Part shown: positions 45,739 to 57,200 of the stretch, piece after piece
How positions within the stretch are numbered: position 1 is the first letter of the stretch
How the letters are laid out: each line of letters opens with the position of its first letter
Assembly: GCA_021234155.1 (NCBI GenBank)
Contig: JAJEKV010000017.1
Span: 183,593 to 247,592, forward strand
From: Isoetes taiwanensis
Taxonomy: Eukaryota; Streptophyta; Lycopodiopsida; Isoetales; Isoetaceae
DNA length: 64,000 bases
Reading direction: 5' to 3'
Program-made: the position numbers and the translations under genes
Notes under the pieces: generated by a model
Seen by the model: only the letters and a program-made list of their open reading frames with translations
Told to the model about the DNA's origin: nothing
Database searches by the model: none

Positions 45739-46222
45739 AGCGGAGAAAGAAGATCAAATCCTTTAGCCACACCCTTTCTTTGGGTTTGCAAATAACAGAA
45801 TAATGAATGGGCCAACAATAAGGAGAAGTCTCAATACCAAGCTAGCTACTAGATAAACCTTGGCTGGGGAGTCATGTAGAAAAAATACTAAACTCTCACG
45901 ACAAGTCAATTCTCCCGTAAAGCAGGGCAAGAAACCTTCGTCCTCTTGAAGAGTACTTAAACCCGCCTAATGCTCCTCGCTTGCAAACAAACCCGTTTGT
46001 ATGTAGCCAAGTTCGGTTTTGCAAAGCTCAAGATTCAAGCCGAAATCTATACACAAAGCTTTTCTTTGCGTGGCTTGAATCCACCAAATGCAAATGCTAT
46101 GGCGATCAAAAATGTTCGATGCCTAGGAATGGTAGAGATACCTAAAATCGTTGCACTTGAACATCAACGAGAGGTGCTAATAGACTACGCCGATGCCGCT
46201 TAGTGGATGAAGATTACCTAAA

Positions 46223-46273
46223 ACACAACCCTAAAAAAAAAACCCTAAAACACAACCCTAAAAAAAACCCTAA
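46223..46273 (+). promoter_or_regulatory. Cluster of AACCCTAAA telo-box motifs
   Basis: Four AACCCTAAA copies within about 50 bp. Single telo-boxes are common in 5' regions of plant housekeeping genes; a cluster this short could also be a remnant of interstitial telomere-like repeat. Confidence 0.5.
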
Positions 46274-46438
46274 AACTAATGGGAGGATATTCACCCGCAT
46301 TTGGCCCCTTTCTAAAATCAACGGCTTACAAAAGGGTGCACTCTAGAAATACTATTTAGTACACCTGGATGAATACGGCCACCAAATCATATGAAAACCT
46401 TAGAGAAAACAGTATAAAAACACAAAAAAAACCCCCTG

Positions 46439-47773
46439 TTATAATGCTACATATTCCAGCATTGAACCAATATCCATCACCCAATTTAATGGCACTGCTT
46501 GATTTCTTGCAACAATTGACCGCTCACTGCTATCATGGATATACCAATGTAATGGTTGTTCTGGTTTCGACGTAGGAAATATTTGATGATATGTTCGACC
46601 CATGATAACAACGGACGATGGAACTTTTAATTTGATGAACTCACCACTAACACCAAGCGCCGTGCAAAATAAACGATTTACCTTCCTGCTTAAGAAGCTA
46701 AATCCTCGTACATCATATAATAATTCTAATGAAGTAGGCAATACTGGTAATCGTTCCAAGACACGCTTTCCACGATTACAACAAACACCATCATCTTCAC
46801 TACATAATAATTCTGTACCACATCTCCCACAACGTTTTGACCAATCAAATCCATGGAACAAAGCATGATGCCTATCAATCTCCATCTCTTTAGCTTTAGT
46901 CTTCCAATAACAAAATGCGCTTGAAGTATCCCCTTCCTCACATTTTTTACTACATTCAACTTTCTCCTTTTTACTGTATGTCTTCATATACAAACGTTTC
47001 TGTTCTCTTAATCCTTCTTTCCTTACCTCAGGCAACCCTTTATACCGTAAACGCTGTGCGCTAGCTTTATTCTCCCTTACTTTATTGTTTTCAGGATTAG
47101 ACGTCTCTTTCATACATTCAACACTATGCACATCCTTTTTATCACTTATATTATGACTGCACTCACCAACATCAAAATTAACTCTTTCCTTTAAATCTTT
47201 CACCATCACTTTTCCCTTCTTATCTCGCACTCGACGTTTCTCATTAAGTTCATCCTTTTTACTCTTCGACAATGCTGCATATTTCACTCGACGTCTTTCA
47301 TTTCTCTTCCTTCTCTTTTCACTTTCACTATCACTTTTCTGCTCACTTCCACATTCATAACTCTCCTTCATATCTATTTCAACACTATTTATACTACATC
47401 CCACCTCATCTAAATTATTACTTCCTTCGTCGTCCTCCTTCCCTTTCCTACTATTCTCCTCACTTCCTTTACTTTCAATACAAATCTCTTTTTTTGCATA
47501 CTCCCTATCCTCTTCTTTTACAACCAATTCTCCATATGTTCTCTGTTTCTTCTCATTCACTTTCTTCTTCTCTTCTGTATTTTCAATACTGATTTCAGTT
47601 CGCTTCTTTCTATATGCTCTGCATTTTGCCCTATGTTCATTCTTCTTTGCCTCAGGCAATTCAACATACCGCTGTCGTCGTCTCTCATTCACTTTATCCC
47701 TCTTCTCCCTCTCCTCGGCACTTATATCCGTTATTCTTCTCCTCCCCATCACAATCGACCTTTCAGCACTCAA
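46439..47773 (-). CDS. N-terminal protein region of the Helitron, 444 aa
   Basis: Intact from ATG to stop. Residues 1-290 are highly charged and hold four spaced copies of a K/R-rich motif (VNERRRQRYVELPEAKK, VNEKKQRTYGEL, RNERRRVKYAALSKSKK, NKASAQRLRYKGLPEVRK), separated by acidic stretches. Residues 290-444 carry a Cys-rich segment (CGRCGTEL, then CCNRG), SRKVNRLFCTALGVSG, PSSVVIMGRTYHQIFP and LHWYIHDSSER, matching the front of Helitron RepHel proteins. It ends about 2.5 kb from the next coding block, so an intron or insertion separates them. The charged repeats probably bind DNA, which is inference. Confidence 0.75.
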   Translation of the reverse strand: MSAERSIVMGRRRITDISAEEREKRDKVNERRRQRYVELPEAKKNEHRAKCRAYRKKRTEISIENTEEKKKVNEKKQRTYGELVVKEEDREYAKKEICIESKGSEENSRKGKEDDEGSNNLDEVGCSINSVEIDMKESYECGSEQKSDSESEKRRKRNERRRVKYAALSKSKKDELNEKRRVRDKKGKVMVKDLKERVNFDVGECSHNISDKKDVHSVECMKETSNPENNKVRENKASAQRLRYKGLPEVRKEGLREQKRLYMKTYSKKEKVECSKKCEEGDTSSAFCYWKTKAKEMEIDRHHALFHGFDWSKRCGRCGTELLCSEDDGVCCNRGKRVLERLPVLPTSLELLYDVRGFSFLSRKVNRLFCTALGVSGEFIKLKVPSSVVIMGRTYHQIFPTSKPEQPLHWYIHDSSERSIVARNQAVPLNWVMDIGSMLEYVAL

Positions 47774-48098
47774 TACATCGGGATATTAACTCTTTAAGTC
47801 TAAATCCTAAATATCCTTTATTACCATTAACGCCACTAACCTTTCACCTTCCGACACTCCTCCACAGCAAATTCCACTTCCTTTAAAACAGCACCTTTCC
47901 TTACTTCAAAACAATTGCATTAATCGATCCCATCCTGCAAATTCACAAACCCCAACATCTCCATAACCGGAATAAAATATAAAACCGAAGCAATCACCTG
48001 GCAACAACACACAAAACACAGCACATACCTTACGACTTCACAACCCGCTACCTCCATCACACAAATCTACCATCGCCCGGCCAAAACCCCAACGCCAA
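47774..48098. other. Flank upstream of the Helitron protein start
   Basis: No gene on either strand. On the minus strand this is the 5' untranslated/promoter side of the Helitron N-terminal frame. No TC-type Helitron 5' end could be fixed. Confidence 0.4.
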
Positions 48099-48338
48099 AC
48101 ATCCTCTTTCGTAACTCTCTTGTCCTATTCTCTATATCATTTACGCGATTTGCGATTTGCGCGATATCCTCACCCATTCTCCCCGTACATCTCAACCGCC
48201 AGGATGCCCCCCGTGGCAAAATCGGTTGAGGATGCCCCGTCGTCGGTGGTTGATTTTGCATCGAGAATGGGTGAGGATATCGCGGCAAATCGTGCGATAG
48301 AGAATAGGACGGAGAGTTACGGGAAAGAGGATGTTTAT
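48099..48338. repeat. Imperfect inverted repeat with about 75-80-bp arms
   Basis: 48099-48181 pairs with 48266-48338: ACATCCTCTTTC, GTCCTATTCTCTAT and GCGATATCCTCACCCATTCTC occur in one arm and their complements in the other. The loop is about 84 bp. Both arms translate to a similar peptide starting MGEDIA, which suggests inverted duplication of a once-coding stretch. Confidence 0.75.
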
Positions 48339-48353
48339 ATCTAACATATATAT

Positions 48354-48693
48354 GTTCTTATGTTTGTCCTGTTGAATCCGACCGTTGATTCGAGATCCTA
48401 CGGCTCACGTGGCTTTGGGACGTATCGTGTGGCCCAGATGGCTTGGGAGTTTGTGTATAGACTATATGTAAGCGATCCTACGGTCCAGGTTGATTCGATC
48501 CCCGATGCCGGTCCGAGATCCCTGACTCACGTTGGTTTGGGACACATCCTACGGTGCACATGGCTTGGGAATTATATGTAATCGATCTAACGGCCCAGGT
48601 TGCTCTTGATCCTGATCGTCGATCCGAGATCCTACGGCTCAGGTGGCTTGGCACATATCCTACGGTCCAGATGGCTTTGGGAATTATATGTAA
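48354..48693 (+). repeat. GTTCTTATG repeat family, diverged copy with about 115-bp internal repeats
   Basis: Same start as the 33.4-36.3 kb family, again preceded by TATATA. Three internal units begin GAGATCC at about 48392, 48513 and 48623. The last is cut after TATATGTAA by the Helitron end at 48694; an uninterrupted unit (about 48567-48590) continues TCGATC, so the empty site is visible inside the same array. Confidence 0.75.
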
Positions 48694-48720
48694 CTAGAAA
48701 ATTGCCCACCGTTGGTGGGC
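48694..48720 (-). mobile_element. Helitron 3' terminus (minus orientation)
   Basis: Read on the minus strand: a perfect 7-bp hairpin (GCCCACC-AAC-GGTGGGC), a 6-nt AATTTT spacer, then CTAG followed by T. That is the standard Helitron 3' end (hairpin, CTRR, insertion between A and T). The element extends to higher coordinates. Comparison with the neighbouring repeat unit supports insertion at an A|T site. Confidence 0.75.
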
Positions 48721-49063
48721 TTTCTGTGTGATTATACCAAGGCAGTTCAAGCATAAACATTAGTGGTTGTTTGAGCAGCTTCTTATGTTCAAAATGCAGT
48801 ACATTGGAACTGAAATTGTGATCGGTGGGAGGTTGCTGGTGTTAATGAATATTTGATTATGTTTGTCTTGTATATATATTTTTTTTTTCGCGTAAAGTTA
48901 AACCTTTCTGTGAACGTTTGGCGTAAAGTTTAAAAAGGTTTCGCCACGTGAAAAGAAAAAATAATAATAATAATCCTTTATTATAAAGTTTTAGTGTATG
49001 TCGTGCATAAAACCCTAAAACTTTTGACGGCCCAGATTTTGAGTTAAAGGATTAACGGTCGAG

Positions 49064-49838
49064 ATGCTTTGGCAATTTAGGGTTTCCTCGGCTATGGCGG
49101 ATCTACGATTCAACATCCGTTTTGGCAGCGGATTTGGAGATTTCGGGTGGCGGATTGATTCTTGCTCCAAAATTTCTTCCTCCAATTCACCAGGAAGTGA
49201 TCTGCAGCCCGTTGATCCGAAACAAGAGCCCCCTGCTGAGAAATCTGTGCAGAAGTCTGCAGAAAAGACTCCTGATCGCAGCTTCGACAATGGCACCCAG
49301 CAGGTCGACTTTTTGAAGCATGCAAGGCCCAGGATCGACTTGCAAGAGCCTCCGGAGATGGAGCCCGAGGCAGAAATGGATATTGATAATGCAGCAGGAC
49401 ATGCAAGTTCTGTGACGAACGAAAATCAACAACCTGCGCATGAGAGCTTTTGTAAAGGTAGCCTTTCTTCCATTCCCGAAGGTTGTGCTTCCAATTCTGC
49501 AGGCCAATTCTATCGTATTTGCAGTGATTTTCCCAAGTTGAGGCTTTGATTACTACGGGTTTAATCTGAATCTTTGAGTGCAAATGTTTCCTTGCAGGCT
49601 TTTGGCTTAGACCAACGGTCTGCAGCAAGGTTCCATCTATGGAGTAGTTTCGACCCAAGAGTAGTTCAGATACTTTGCTGTAGGCAAGGTTTTTGAACCT
49701 TTGTCCATTTTACGTTGTTGATCATTATCTAATGCTATAATTTGATGTGCAGCCTGAGCCTACAAAGAAGAAAAAGACAACGAAATTTGATGTTGCTGTT
49801 GGTGAGGCTATATTTGGGGGTTTGTCAGACTCTGCAGG
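49064..49838 (+). pseudogene. Captured exon mosaic, Hsp70/Hsp110-like in its last part
   Basis: An AAACCCTAAAAC telo-box (about 49012) precedes a frame starting MADLRFNIRFGSGFG, open to 49549 and unrecognised except for an acidic stretch (PPEMEPEAEMDIDNA). After an intron-like gap, an acceptor at 49752 opens PEPTKKKKTTKFDVAVGEAI and FGGLSD (49753-49837). This resembles the lysine-rich segment and substrate-domain start of plant Hsp110-type chaperones (Hsp70-14/15). It ends directly against malate synthase sequence. Together with 50356-50433 it suggests one chaperone gene split by another gene's exons. The Hsp assignment of this half is moderate. Confidence 0.5.
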
Positions 49839-50175
49839 CAGATTTTGAGGATTCTTTGTGCCCCACATGGGATAACATAGTGAAAGGGCAGATCAATCTA
49901 TGTGATGCAGTAAACGGCACAATAGAATATGATAGCATCAATAGAATATGTGTGTAGCATCAAAGGGACTGTTTTGATAGAAACCTTGCCTGCAGTGTTC
50001 CAGATGCACGAGATTTTGTTTGAGCTTAAGGATCATTCTGTTGGACTGAATTGTGGCAGATGGGATTATATTTTCAGCTTTATCAAAACTGTGCGAGCCC
50101 ATCGTGATCGTCTTCTTCCTGATCGTGTTTTGGATGGCATGACCCAGCATTTCTTGAAGAGCCATGGGTGCTATG
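49838..50175 (+). pseudogene. Malate synthase exon fragments
   Basis: 49838-49950 encodes ADFEDSLCPTWDNIVKGQIN and [13 protein letters not shown]. Then, in another frame, 49956-50160 encodes [34 protein letters not shown] and [20 protein letters not shown]. Both match malate synthase, the glyoxylate-cycle enzyme that joins acetyl-CoA and glyoxylate in glyoxysomes. About 70 residues that should lie between them are missing. The second piece ends at a GGTAAG donor. It sits between two Hsp110-like pieces, so it was spliced or shuffled into that context. It is not functional, being a short internal part of a protein of about 560 aa. Confidence 0.85.
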
Positions 50176-50355
50176 GTAAGTTGCAAATTTCCATATGCGT
50201 TTCAAGGTCTTCTGGTCTTTGTTTCTTAATCTTTAGTATATGTAGTTTGAAAAATTGTGTGATATGGTTTGACATGTATACTTGATTGCTTAGGAATGTT
50301 GAAAGTTTATGCGTTATGGTAAATCTATGCGTCTCTTTTGGTCGTTGATTGGCGG

Positions 50356-50433
50356 CTTCAAAAGCGGAAGATTGGCTCTATGAGGAAGGTGAAGATCAAA
50401 CAAAGGGTGTTTATATTGAAAAGTTTGAAGAAG
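50356..50433 (+). pseudogene. Hsp70/Hsp110-type chaperone exon fragment
   Basis: Encodes EDWLYEEGEDQTKGVYIEK and FEE, ending at a GAAG|GTATGA donor. This segment is characteristic of the C-terminal helical domain of Hsp110/Hsp70-14-like proteins. Only about 25 residues are present. It is on the same strand as the other pieces at 49064-50175. Confidence 0.75.
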
Positions 50434-51956
50434 GTATGATTCTCTTATAATTTTATTAGTTTTGAACTTTTGCATATGGTGCGTAATTTTTGCATTTTTG
50501 CGACTTGGAGATTCTCACGGAAGAAAGGCATCAACTACAACCAAGCATTGAGTCAACCTTTGGTGTCTACTAAAACCTAGGATAGTTCACACCACGGCCA
50601 AAAATGCTTCATACATTCTTCTTGAGTATTGCCGTTAGTGTTAGAGGCGACCTATGTTATTGTAACAACGAATCTTTTGCATCAAAATGCTTAGATTTAT
50701 GCGATCTTAAGCATGCCATTCATTATGACATGTCTCTCGACTTACATCTTTGTAGAAACAAGGTAGGGAAAGCTGGGGGTGCAAAGTGGTCCATTTTAAA
50801 TACTCGTGAGCGATGAAATTGCTTATGGTTCAGCCTCTATAGAAGAATTTACATAGTTTTTCGAGACGAGGGAAGTTCCACGAGCAAGTGTTGTAAAATA
50901 ATCCATGATGTGTCTCATTGACTCCTTGACCGGGAATTGTTTACCGCAATATTGTTTTTAATATCTGGGATCTTGGAATCACTTTTTTGGAAAAAGGCCA
51001 TTGCCTTTTTTAACGTTGATCCATATTTGTAGTGTCTTGAATCCATACCACTTGCATGCTACTGAATCCATACCACTGATGTGTGTTTTATGAGAGAAAT
51101 GGAACAGACTGTGTGAGCTTGCATAAAAAAAGCAAAGAAACACCTAGCCTTGTGTTGGTTTTGGAATGAAACAACATATTATTCTCAAAAGTACTATAGT
51201 TTGAATATAGATGCTCTTGATACTATATTAGCCTTTTGCAGTTGGTACTATAGTTTAAATATAGGGGCTTTTGATAATTTATTAACATTTTATATTTGTC
51301 TTTACCATTGCTATGCTTTTTTTCAAGAACACAAGTTGCTTAAAAGTTGCATGTGAAAGATTGGATGTTGGCATATTGTAACATATTTAGTTGAATAGAT
51401 TGTTTATTTATTGTTAATGCGGGAACATAAAGGATACTTGCCATTTGTTCAACTTGATACCTGCCCATAATATCATATCATGGAGTGCTATGATAGCAGG
51501 ATGTGCCATGGACAAGGTAGAGAAGATGAGAACATCAAAAAGATACAACATTCCATCACTATTACAAAACATGGGTTAACATTCAAGGTTCACAAACGAT
51601 GACTTGGTTTTATCATTAACATGTTTCCAACTTTGCCTAGATAAACAATGCTTGAGTTGGACCATAATATCCAAATGTAAGGCAATTGGTTGTAGTTTCC
51701 AACTTTGCCTAGGTAAAGAAAGCTTGAAAAGATTGAACCATAATATTCAAATGTGAGGCCAGAAAAGTTTGGACCATAATATCCAAATGTAAGACGACAT
51801 TACGCTTTGCTAAAGTGATATCATAATCGTTTTGATACGATCGTTATGTGTAATGAGGATGATGATTCCAGTTAATCATTTACAATGTCCCACCACATAA
51901 AGAGTTATAGACTTTGACTATAGCCTCAACCCAAAACCTGTTCCAATTAACACTTT
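50434..51956. other. Non-coding region with short tandem repeats
   Basis: No gene supported. Two diverged TACTATAGTTTRAATATA units lie at about 51190-51275, and two to three units containing CCATAATATCCAAATGTA lie at 51610-51800. Confidence 0.5.
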
Positions 51957-52198
51957 ACTCACACCCAGGCTTGCTATGAAGAAGGACTGTGTTGTTTTAA
52001 AAGCTCTCAGAGATAATGATGCAACACTATCTAACATGAACGAGCTAAGTTTCTTTAAAATGTTGTTAAATCTTTGGATATTTTTGTTATAACAAAAAGT
52101 TAACAAAATTTGAATTATTACTGCATGCTTTTCTTATTGTGGTCAAAATTTTTACACTCTCCCAACTTATGCCCAGCAACGCTGGGCACCGTTACTAG
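51957..52198 (+). mobile_element. Helitron 3' end, plus orientation, copy 1
   Basis: Ends with a perfect hairpin GCCCAGC-AAC-GCTGGGC (52171-52187), seven bases, then CTAG (52195-52198) followed by T. The 240 bp before it (TCACACCC, AAAGCTCTCAGAGAT, GATGCAACACTA, TTTCTTTAAAA) are shared in order with 57403-57642, defining a family of non-autonomous elements. The 5' end was not found. Confidence 0.7.
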
Positions 52199-52684
52199 TA
52201 ATAATATTATTGCGGTGACCCTCGCCTGGCGTGCCACATTGAATTGTGCCATGCCGAGGGTGGGTGTCATTGCTGACGCGAAAATAATAATAATAATAAA
52301 AAATAAAAAAAACTAGCAAAAGGCACACCAGAAGGCTTTGGCAAAGTAAAATTTGTTAGGTTTATGGTTGTTATATTTTATTATTATGTATGAATGGATC
52401 CTATACTTAGAGGTAGACACTGGCTTTTCAACATCCAATGCCAAATATATAAAGTAATTGACATTATAGCAAAATAAATTGTAAACATTAGGATCTGCTC
52501 GGGTGATAGTGAGCTGCTTGAATAATAGGAACAAAAATGCACAGTTGCATACAAGAAGTGGACTTCCACCTACAAAGTTTCTTTAGGCTTGAATACGAGC
52601 CAACCATGAACATAATGTGTCACGGTGCAACATCACATTTTTTTATCTTGTATATAGCATGGGATTCAACAATGCTGGAGCTGT

Positions 52685-52890
52685 GACCACATATTCAAGC
52701 TATAACCAAAGGATTCGAACTTCCATTGGGTCTTATTAATTTTCTGGATGCTTGACCACATGATTCAAGCTATGACCAAAGGATTCAAACTTCCACTGGG
52801 TGTATTAATGTTTCGAAGGCTTGACCCCATGATTCATGTTATAACCAAAGGATTCAAACTTCCACTAGGTTCTATTAATGTTATGAGGCT
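52685..52890 (+). repeat. 69-bp tandem repeat (3 copies)
   Basis: Units start at 52685, 52754 and 52823, each with GACC.CAT.ATTCA and AACCAAAGGATTC-like and ACTTCCA-like segments. Diverged by about ten percent on inspection. Confidence 0.85.
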
Positions 52891-53232
52891 CCATGAAGAC
52901 CAAATGATGTAGTGAAGTACAACGCATTCTAAGCCAGATGTACATTGCACTTTACATGGCCTGAATTTTGAGATATAAAGGCATATGCTACAACTAACCC
53001 TCCATCTAAGGTTTGAGCAATCCGAGAAACTAGTAAAGATAACTTCATGCCATTATCCCACACATTTGATGTGATATCATATTCATTAGTATAACAAAAA
53101 CTTTTGGGGGATTAAACTGATTGCTCCATAAGGTAATCCTTTGACCGCTGGGTTGCTCGCTTCAACTTATAAGGGAAACAATCGATTAAAATGCACAAGG
53201 TAAGTTGCAATACACAAGAATTTAAGACATTA

Positions 53233-53340
53233 GAAAGCTTACACAAATTCCAAATGGATATTCGTAAATGCACATTCTCAAGTAGAAAGGTTACACAAAG
53301 TCCAAACGGTATTCACAAATGCACATTCTCAGCATTCTCA
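53233..53340 (+). repeat. 52-bp tandem repeat (2 copies)
   Basis: Units at 53233 and 53285 share GAAAG.TTACACAAA.TCCAAA and AAATGCACATTCTC. The second has an extra CAGCATTCT. Confidence 0.8.
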
Positions 53341-54200
53341 AGTATGCAACTACAAACGTGATACGTTATGCATACTATAGGATGGCCCAATCTAGAAAAT
53401 ATAGGTGTTTTCCTGTTGTCGACAAAGGGGCCCATGATGAAAGGGCCTGTTGATCTATATAAGGTCCTTTTATCAGCAATTCATTAGAACAACAACTTGT
53501 TATTCCGGCTAAGAATAGTGACATTTTATATGCAAAGAAATAAATACGACTGGGCAGTATACCAACTCTTTCAAATTCAAATCAGGTTCATATGTCACAC
53601 ATAGGAATCTTTTACAAAGAAAAAGAGAGACTAAATAAAGAGAAAAATAACGTTAGAAATAAAGATCTTAGACTAATGAAAGAATAGGTTTGACAAGAAT
53701 CTTTAACATTTACAAATGAGAAAGAAAGCCCAACTATAAAAGAATTGGTATCATGTCTTTGAAAGTGGTAGGAAAAGGAAAGAACCAAGAAAGACATAGA
53801 AGGCACCCCATGCTTGCGCTAAGGCGTAGTCTAACGAGATGTCCAATAAATACCAAAATACAAAAGATTGACTTTAGAAAAGCTTTTGGCTCCATTGCAT
53901 CCAAACCCATGTTCTAAAATTACGCCACATGTTTCATAAGTCGACGAGCCGAGAGTTTACAAATTGTAGCAAGAGTAATATGCTTGTGATGTTTACAAAC
54001 TGGTGAAAGGAAAGAATATGCTTGCTCGATGCCTTCATGTAGATCCGAGTCACAGAGCAAAATTGTTAAGCCACCCAGAAGTACAGAAGGCAATAAAACT
54101 ATAGTTAAATCTTGTCGAGATCAGAAGACATGCTACCGTGGAATTCTATGAAAATCGAGGTTCTCCGAGTTCGACTCGACGATGAACCGCATCAAGAACC

Positions 54201-57200
54201 GTGATTGGGTTCTTATTGCCAAGATCTCAATTGCTCGAGCCGAACTATGTCTCGCAAATTTTGTTAACAAATTTCGTGACCGGTGGAACAAATCATATAT
54301 ATTGCAAGAAATTCAAGAATGTCGCAACTCTCTTTTGTGATCATAGTCGTAAGAATCAAACTCGCATCGCCTCATGCAAACCGGAAGTTTATATCCGTGA
54401 TAGGCCAAGAGAATTTCAAGCCCATTTTCCCGCCTTATGCTATTTGAAAGTCTGCATTGAAAGGATTAAAGAATCCACTTTTCATAATCTCGCAGTGGAT
54501 CACCGCTTTAGTCATGTCTCGGCAGAAGAGTCATTTGAAAACGACATTCAACTAATATATCATGAAAATTGACTAAGTTCTATGTGTTCTAGCATTTGGG
54601 CCAAGCAAGACCATATCCAACTTTTCATAAAGCACATATGCACTGCACAAACAAAAGTTGATTTATGACATTGCAGCCTGTGTTTGCTAGTCTTCATGAC
54701 ATGCTACATGCAAACTCCTACCTTATATATATATATAACCTAAAAGTTTATACATCTTATATTATACGTTTATAATTTGATCGGATCCACTAGATTGGAT
54801 GGTCGAGATCCATCTTAGTAATTTCTTTACTGGCCAGATTTTTTAGGGCGATTTTGTATTACCCGGCAATAGAACTCCTCATCAAGAGCCGTATCAAACG
54901 AAATAAAGCTTGCAATCCTAAACTCTTCCTCGGCCCCACCATTCTGGCCGCTACAGTGTGCTTTAGATCCCCGACTTCATCATTCCGGTGCTAACTGTAC
55001 TTGATTGAAGCTGGACCCCGTCAATCTTATTTGCTACTATTTCGCCAAACTAGAACGCTTTGTATTCAAACCATGGCTGCGGCGAGAGCAAGAGGGGATT
55101 ATATCTTTCCATTCACGGTGTCTTAGCCATCATAGAAGAGCTTCCATTGATTCTATTATCCCGCCATATATGTTCTGGTGATCGTGAATTTCAATGGAAA
55201 ATCTATATTGTCACATGTGACAAGTATAAGGTTTAAAACACTATGAATAAAGCACATGTTTGCTACCACCAAGATCTCGAGTACAACTCAAATGTGAGGT
55301 GTTCCAACCGGCCAGATGCTGCTAGCCCTGTGAGCGTAATCAGAGGTACTTAATTTCTCGGATCTATACACCTTTCATAGGATTATAAGTGGATCTTACG
55401 CAGCGAATGAAATCAAGGTTGAGATGCATTTCCAACAACGAAGCTATGGTTTTGTAAATACGATTGCCTAGCAAGACGATTTGAAAGCTTGCATGCTACT
55501 TCCGCAAAAGCGGATGCGCATTCGTAAACCTATGTCCCCTCTTCCGCACCTGTGATGCAAAGCATCTACCATAAATTTTAGTTCAATCAAGTAAAACGTG
55601 ATGCAAAGTCTCATATGTCCCACGACAAAAGTGCCCTTCGTTGACCTTAGCTCCTTTATCATGCATATCCAAGATGGTATTATATACCGACATATATCGA
55701 GCATGCACTTATCAATATGGTACGCTTATTCATGTTTGAAATTTAAAATCGAAAACTCTTATAAATATGCAAGATTCTTTGAAAGACATTTTATGCAACT
55801 ATTCTCCGTGACACGTTGTAAGCATTGAATTCCAAGACACTTTAGTCCTTCTATGCATTTTTTCAAAACAGAGCACTTTCTGCCCACTACTAGCAAGGTA
55901 ATTTTAGTTTCCAACCTTCTTTTCCCATGCTCTCGCTTTAGCACAAATTTTGTAAAGAAAAGCATACGCTTGAGTATCAAGAGGCGCCGCTCACATGCAT
56001 GGCCCACAACCTTCTCTCGGAGACATCTTACATATGCATTTTGGACATCAACCCTGCGACGAGGCCGTAATGGTGTTCAATCGCTAACTTTTTTATACAA
56101 AGCCAAGGTCAAGGAAACCTCACCCATCAAGCCATGGGTTGAGCCATCCTATTGGTTCAATCCATAAGGTTCAATCCATAAAAGCAAGATGCTTCTAATT
56201 TGTTTCCTCTAGATTTCTACTTGGCATAAGATATGGACATACCAAAAAATCGTAATATATTCCTCGCGAAAGAATCAATGGAAAATCATATTTGTGATAG
56301 CCAATTGGCATATCCAAATAGCCGCGATGATAAATTGAAGAGATCTTCGCCATTCTTTGGTTTCTACTGCTCTATGGATATTAGCTAAGATCCGTATCGA
56401 CTCCAATCATCTTTAAAAAATTGGGGTCAAACAGGGATCCTCATTGAACCGAGGAATATTGGGTCGGTTATGCATTACTCCTTCGGCGAGATCGCCAATT
56501 TGGCCTCAAAACGTCACCGATGAATTAGATCTCGGCTTGAATCGAGCCCATTAGCCATCTACTAAAATTGAGCCTCGATCGCCCATTACTGTAATTAATC
56601 GGAAATGGTATAACAACTATGCCTGATGTCCGGGTAATCAAGCATCAATGAGACAGGAGTTCTCGTGACGTTAAAAGATCCTGGCTTCGCTTTTAGAAAT
56701 GGTGATTTGTTGTTGCACCGCCAGCTCCCTCAGAGTGTTCGCCAAGATTCAACATAGTCTCGCTATGTTCTTTAAAGTTTGCCCCTCTTCCGCCTTTGTT
56801 GCTTCTAAATATTAACTAGGATTTACAAATAAAGGTTGCCCGCATGTCTAAATTTGCAAAGAACGTTTATGTTCAGATAATCGCATTGTAACATTATGGT
56901 TTTAATGCAAATAATGGATTGGTATTTCTTTGCATGCATTTAGTTGTGCATGAATACACTCCAGCCTAAAGGAATCAGAAACACCGTGTTGTATCAACTC
57001 CTACCTATCGTGAGGAGTTCAATTCTACATCAATGTAGATGCATTACTACATGTGTTTTTACGCTGCACATCTTCGCAGCATGGTATCGCCCCGTCCATC
57101 CATCAAAGATGTAATAGTGGTGGTATATCAAGATCAAATTGATGTAACAATCTTTTAATAAGGATTTTGAAGTCCCAAAATATCTAGGATTCTTATTAGA

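Larger units (their letters stand above)
40624..47773 (-). mobile_element. Helitron (Rep/helicase), degenerate or error-damaged
   Basis: Minus-strand blocks in the order expected for a Helitron RepHel protein: N-terminal region (47773-46439), Helitron N domain (43944-43402), HUH Rep (43400-42318), linker (42310-41890) and PIF1-like helicase (41887-40624). The rolling-circle Rep plus 5'-3' helicase is the diagnostic pair. The coding order is interrupted by about 2.5 kb (43945-46438) and by many single-base frameshifts. Its termini were not located. The small genes at 36.9-40.5 kb lie where passenger genes would sit, between helicase and 3' end. Confidence 0.9.
52199..54200. other. Non-coding region with minisatellites
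   Basis: Contains the 69-bp triple repeat at 52685-52890 and the 52-bp pair at 53233-53340. No gene supported. Confidence 0.5.

Noticed and set aside
46223-46273. Interstitial telomere block
   Set aside because: Only a few AACCCTAAA motifs with irregular A-rich spacers; better described as telo-box motifs.
47272-47886. Plus-strand Ser/His/Pro-rich frames
   Set aside because: Antisense shadow of the K/R/E-rich Helitron N-terminal protein.
54201-54572. 123-codon protein-coding gene
   Set aside because: No recognisable domain, splice context or duplicate to support it.
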